A stretch of DNA of 15,413 bases, taken from NCBI GenBank assembly GCA_021129895.1, contig JAJOKL010000075.1:1-15413 (forward strand), written 5' to 3'. This stretch comes from Candidatus Bipolaricaulota bacterium (lineage in GTDB: Bacteria > Bipolaricaulota > Bipolaricaulia > Bipolaricaulales > Bipolaricaulaceae). Under the pieces are notes generated by a model. It saw only the letters and a list, made by a program, of their open reading frames with translations, did not search any database and had not been told where the DNA came from. This document shows positions 12,814 to 15,413 of the stretch, in pieces. The stretch's first letter is position 1; every line of letters starts with the position of its first letter. Position numbers and translations under genes: made by a program.

Positions 12814-13974
12814 ATGCGGCATGCATTGACAGGGCTTGTGCTTTTGTACCTGGGTTTGGGGCTCGGGGCGGCGGCTCAGGAGTTCCACGTTGATTTCGAC
12901 TTCAGTCTAGCTCTGGATCCGGCCACCAGTACCATCAGCGATCTGGATGTGGAATCGGATGTGTCCGTGAGTTGGGATTTCTTCACGTTGGGCTGCGAGC
13001 TTGATTTCGAGGAGATCGGTCTCACTTGGGTGCATGGGTACGGTGGGTTCGATGTGGGGGTGGCTGGCCTGAGTTGGGATGGCCTGTTTGGTGCGGTGAA
13101 CGTTGCGTTTTTGTATGGACTTGTGACCGGGCGAGTGACCTTCGGCGGGGCTGACTTTTATCTTTACTACGTGATGGCGGACCCGGACGTAGACGGGGTG
13201 TTCGAGATGGGGGGAGCGTTCCTGGCGGTGGCCAGCCTTCCTGGTGGAGCAAAGATGGAATCACTCACCATGTTCGGTGCCGATTTGGAGGGGATTTCCT
13301 TCTCCCAACTCGGGGTGGAGAAAGAGTTCGAATTCACCGTGCGTCCTCAGCCTGGCCTCTCCGCCGCCCTCCAGTTCACCGGGCAACTCCTCACCTTCAC
13401 CGGCTTGGGGTTCGGTTGTGCCACTCTGGACTCAGAGACCTACTTCTCCAAGGACGCTGGGTTCGAATACCAGCTTTTCACCTTCCATATTTGCACTCCC
13501 TGGGCGCTCAACTTCGACGTGGAGGTCATGTTCACCGTTCAAACCAAGAGTGTTACCGTGACCCCTTACTTTGACTTCCAGTATGGCTGCATTTACATCT
13601 ATAGCGAGGTGGACATTCAGCCCCCCATTTACATCACCGGGGTCAACATATACGGGATCAAGATCGTGGCAGAATTTGGACCTGTAACGGTGGAGGAACT
13701 GATTTCATTCGACGAAGTCAACCACGATCTCGTTTTGGATCCATATTGGGAAAGGTTCAGCGTGGAGGTACGCCAACCTGCCTGCTGCGGGGGTTACGCG
13801 CGATTCCGGGTGGATACCTATTTCGAGGAAGGATCCCTAAACATCTTCGACTGGGGACGCACCGATTTCCGGCTGGAAGTCCCGGTTTCCGAGGCATTCA
13901 AAGTGTGGACTGAAATGGCTATTGATCCGACGGGGCTGCAGGAGCTGATCTTTGGGTTCCGGTTCACCTGGTGA
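12814..13974 (+). CDS. Probable outer-membrane beta-barrel or beta-rich surface protein
   Basis: 386 residues from the ATG at 12814, chosen because AAGGAGGG lies six bases ahead and a clean signal peptide follows (MRHALTGLVLLYLGLGLGAAAQ). In-frame starts at 12787 and 12796 precede that ribosome site. The mature part is almost all short beta-strands of alternating hydrophobic and polar residues with many aromatics (DVSVSWDFF, FDVGVAGLSW, IYITGVNIYGIKIVAEF). It ends FGFRFTW, the terminal aromatic pattern that the BAM complex recognises in outer-membrane barrels. I do not recognise the family. A pair of adjacent Cys occurs (PACCGGY). The codons are visibly richer in T at third positions than those of its neighbours (GAT, TTT, AGT, GTT), hinting at a different expression level or history. 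The TGA stop abuts the trkH stop on the other strand. Confidence 0.72.
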   Translation: MRHALTGLVLLYLGLGLGAAAQEFHVDFDFSLALDPATSTISDLDVESDVSVSWDFFTLGCELDFEEIGLTWVHGYGGFDVGVAGLSWDGLFGAVNVAFLYGLVTGRVTFGGADFYLYYVMADPDVDGVFEMGGAFLAVASLPGGAKMESLTMFGADLEGISFSQLGVEKEFEFTVRPQPGLSAALQFTGQLLTFTGLGFGCATLDSETYFSKDAGFEYQLFTFHICTPWALNFDVEVMFTVQTKSVTVTPYFDFQYGCIYIYSEVDIQPPIYITGVNIYGIKIVAEFGPVTVEELISFDEVNHDLVLDPYWERFSVEVRQPACCGGYARFRVDTYFEEGSLNIFDWGRTDFRLEVPVSEAFKVWTEMAIDPTGLQELIFGFRFTW

Positions 13975-15347
13975 TTAGCCTGCGGACTCTGGCTTGAACA
14001 GGCGGCGGGCCGCCTCCAGGGCCCGCTCGTCCTGGGCTACCATCACCAACACGTCCTCCGCCGCCAGCCCGGTCCCGGGCTCCGGCACCACCGCCTTCCT
14101 GACGAGCAGCAACACCGGCAAGATCTCTAGCCGGCCCATCCACATGAGGGCGATCAAAAGCAGCTTCGCCCCGGCCGGGGCCCCGGGGCCGGCGATCCCC
14201 ACCGACAATCCCACCGTGCCCTGGGCCTCCTCCTGGTGGTAGTGCTCCCCCAGGATCCGCAACGGCACCTCCGCCTCCCGGGGCAGGCGGGCCCGTGCCA
14301 CAAGCCAGCGCACCACCGCCAGCAGGGCCAAAAACCGGAACAGCTTGATCCCCCCGGCGGTGGAGCCGCCGCAGCCGCCGATCACCATGCCCACCAGGAG
14401 CAACCAGCGGGCGGCCGGAGGGAGCCCTCCCGTGGGGAGGGTGGTGAACCCGGTGGTGGTGAGGGCGGAGATGCCCTGGAAGAGCCCTGCCCCAGGGAGC
14501 CCATCCCCGCCCCCACCAATAGGCCCAGGACCAAGGACAGACCGAATAGCGCCAGGAGCTGGCGCTCCCGGAGCAGGGCCCGGACCTTGCCCGGACGCAG
14601 GAGCCAAAACAGGGGGAAGCTTATCGCCCCGGTGAGCATGAACAGGCTCACCACCCCCTCCAGTGCGGGGGAGGCGTAATGGCCGATGGAATCGGAATAG
14701 GGTGAAAAACCGCCTGTGGAGATGGTGGAGAGCACATGTACCCCGGCATCGAACGGTCCCATCCCCGCCGACACATAGCCCAGGAACCCGAGCCCGGTGA
14801 GGGACAGGTACACCCAGGCCACCCGCCGGGCGGTGAGCTTGACGCTCCCGGCCAGGTTTTGCCCCCCGTATTCGGCGGAATACAGGGCCAGGGCGGTCCT
14901 CCCTGGGGGCAGGAGCAGAGCGAGGGAGATCACCACGATCCCAGCCCCCCCTAGCCACTGGTAGAGGCTGCGGAATAGGGTCAGGGAGCGGGGGAGGGCT
15001 TCCGGGGTGAATACCGATAGGCCGGTGGTGGTGATCCCGGAGGCGGCCTCGAACCAGCCGTCCAGGAACGAGCCCACCGTCAGGAACGGCAGGGCCCCCA
15101 GCAGGGAGAACAGGAGGTAGGCGAGGGCGGTCAGGGGGAGGGCTTCCCCCTCGGTCAGGGGACGGGAGGGGCGCATCCGCACTGCCAGCCCCCCCAGAAA
15201 GGCTGCCCCAGCGCCCAAAGCCAGGAACCACACGAGTTCCTGCCACTCCCCGGCCAGTCCGGCCACCAGGGCCGGCGGCAGGGTGCTTCCGGCCAGGACC
15301 AGCAGTAGGTACCCAAGCGGACTCCCCAACCGGATGAGACTTTCCAT
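13975..15347 (-). CDS. trkH: TrkH/KtrB-type potassium transporter subunit, frameshifted
   Basis: Inner-membrane K+ channel-like subunit. The first part (from ATG 15347, about 288 residues) has repeated membrane helices, the first filter loop FEAASGITTTGLS (100-111), WLGGAGIVVISLALLLPPGR and the second filter TISTGGFS (208-215). The frame then breaks. In the -1 frame LFQGISALTTTGFTTLP (third filter) and GMVIGGCGGSTAGGIKLFR (fourth filter) follow, then two helices, to the stop at 13975-13977. One extra G near CAGGGCTC (+ strand about 14483-14490) joins the parts into about 457 residues with all four filters, the normal size. A TrkA/KtrA-type regulatory partner is not in the window. There is no ribosome site; the promoter is six bases from the ATG. 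It converges with the beta-barrel gene with zero spacing. Confidence 0.9.
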
Positions 15348-15353
15348 GTCCGG

Positions 15354-15382
15354 ATAGTAGCCCCCACTGCCTTAGGGGCCAA
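15354..15382 (-). promoter_or_regulatory. Promoter for a leaderless trkH mRNA
   Basis: On the - strand: TTGGCC (15382-15377), 17-nt spacer, TACTAT (15359-15354), six bases, ATG at 15347. The spacing and hexamers are the same as at the HAD gene (TTGTCC, 17, TAGCAT, 6, ATG). Confidence 0.5.
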
Positions 15383-15413
15383 CTCGCAGTCCAGGCACGG
15401 AGCGCTATGGATG

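Noticed and set aside
14520..15246. N-terminal part of the 423-codon - strand frame ending at 13975
   Set aside because: Before the frameshift this frame is a shadow of TrkH; only the part after about 14490 is real sequence of the same protein.
15360..15413. Start of another gene at the right edge
   Set aside because: An ATG at the very last bases (15411) and one at 15406 have no coding context; only the trkH promoter is supported.
1..15413. tRNA, rRNA or riboswitch
   Set aside because: I looked through the intergenic stretches and saw no cloverleaf, rRNA core sequence or known riboswitch motif.

Overview
The window is a GC-rich, gene-dense piece of a bacterial chromosome. The organism looks like a diderm (Gram-negative-type envelope): one secreted protein ends in an aromatic residue after alternating residues, as outer-membrane beta-barrels do. 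A bacterial TrmY-type tRNA methyltransferase hints at a thermophile. Together with secreted PKD proteins of unfamiliar architecture, this makes me think of a deep-branching thermophilic phylum such as Bipolaricaulota (Acetothermia/OP1). That placement is inference from style, not from a marker-gene tree.

Layout. Bases 1-2158 (+) hold the 3' part of a family III CoA-transferase, oligoribonuclease (orn) and ribosomal protein L13 (rplM, without the usual rpsI after it), closed by a long hairpin. Bases 2430-5363 (+) encode two related secreted proteins with PKD-like domains; the larger has a duplicated beta-domain plus dockerin-like module. Bases 5360-6409 (-) encode a secreted phospholipase D-family protein, divergent from a Lon-like AAA protease (6442-8849, +) that is frameshifted between its catalytic Ser and Lys. 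Bases 8846-9882 (-) encode a membrane-anchored DUF4015 putative glycoside hydrolase, also frameshifted. It is divergent from a HAD phosphatase (9982-10725, +). Bases 10730-11776 form a nested inverted-repeat element around a DUF559 endonuclease gene, wedged exactly between the 3' ends of two converging genes. Bases 11776-12596 (-) are a trmY-DUF2007 overlapping pair. Bases 12814-13974 (+) encode a probable outer-membrane beta-barrel. Bases 13975-15347 (-) encode a TrkH potassium transporter, frameshifted once.

Three patterns cut across genes. First, six genes lacking a Shine-Dalgarno sequence (PLD, DUF4015, HAD, DUF559, trmY, trkH) all carry a TANNAT hexamer 6-8 nt before the ATG, the layout of leaderless transcription. 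Genes with a good Shine-Dalgarno sequence do not need this layout. Second, three convergent gene pairs have interlocked or directly abutting stop codons, so there is no room for a terminator. Third, all three frameshifts look like loss of one G in a G-rich run, which suggests sequence or assembly error until shown otherwise.

Functionally this is a mosaic: RNA turnover and translation (orn, rplM, trmY), envelope and secreted proteins, protein quality control (Lon-like), K+ uptake (TrkH), and one probable mobile element.
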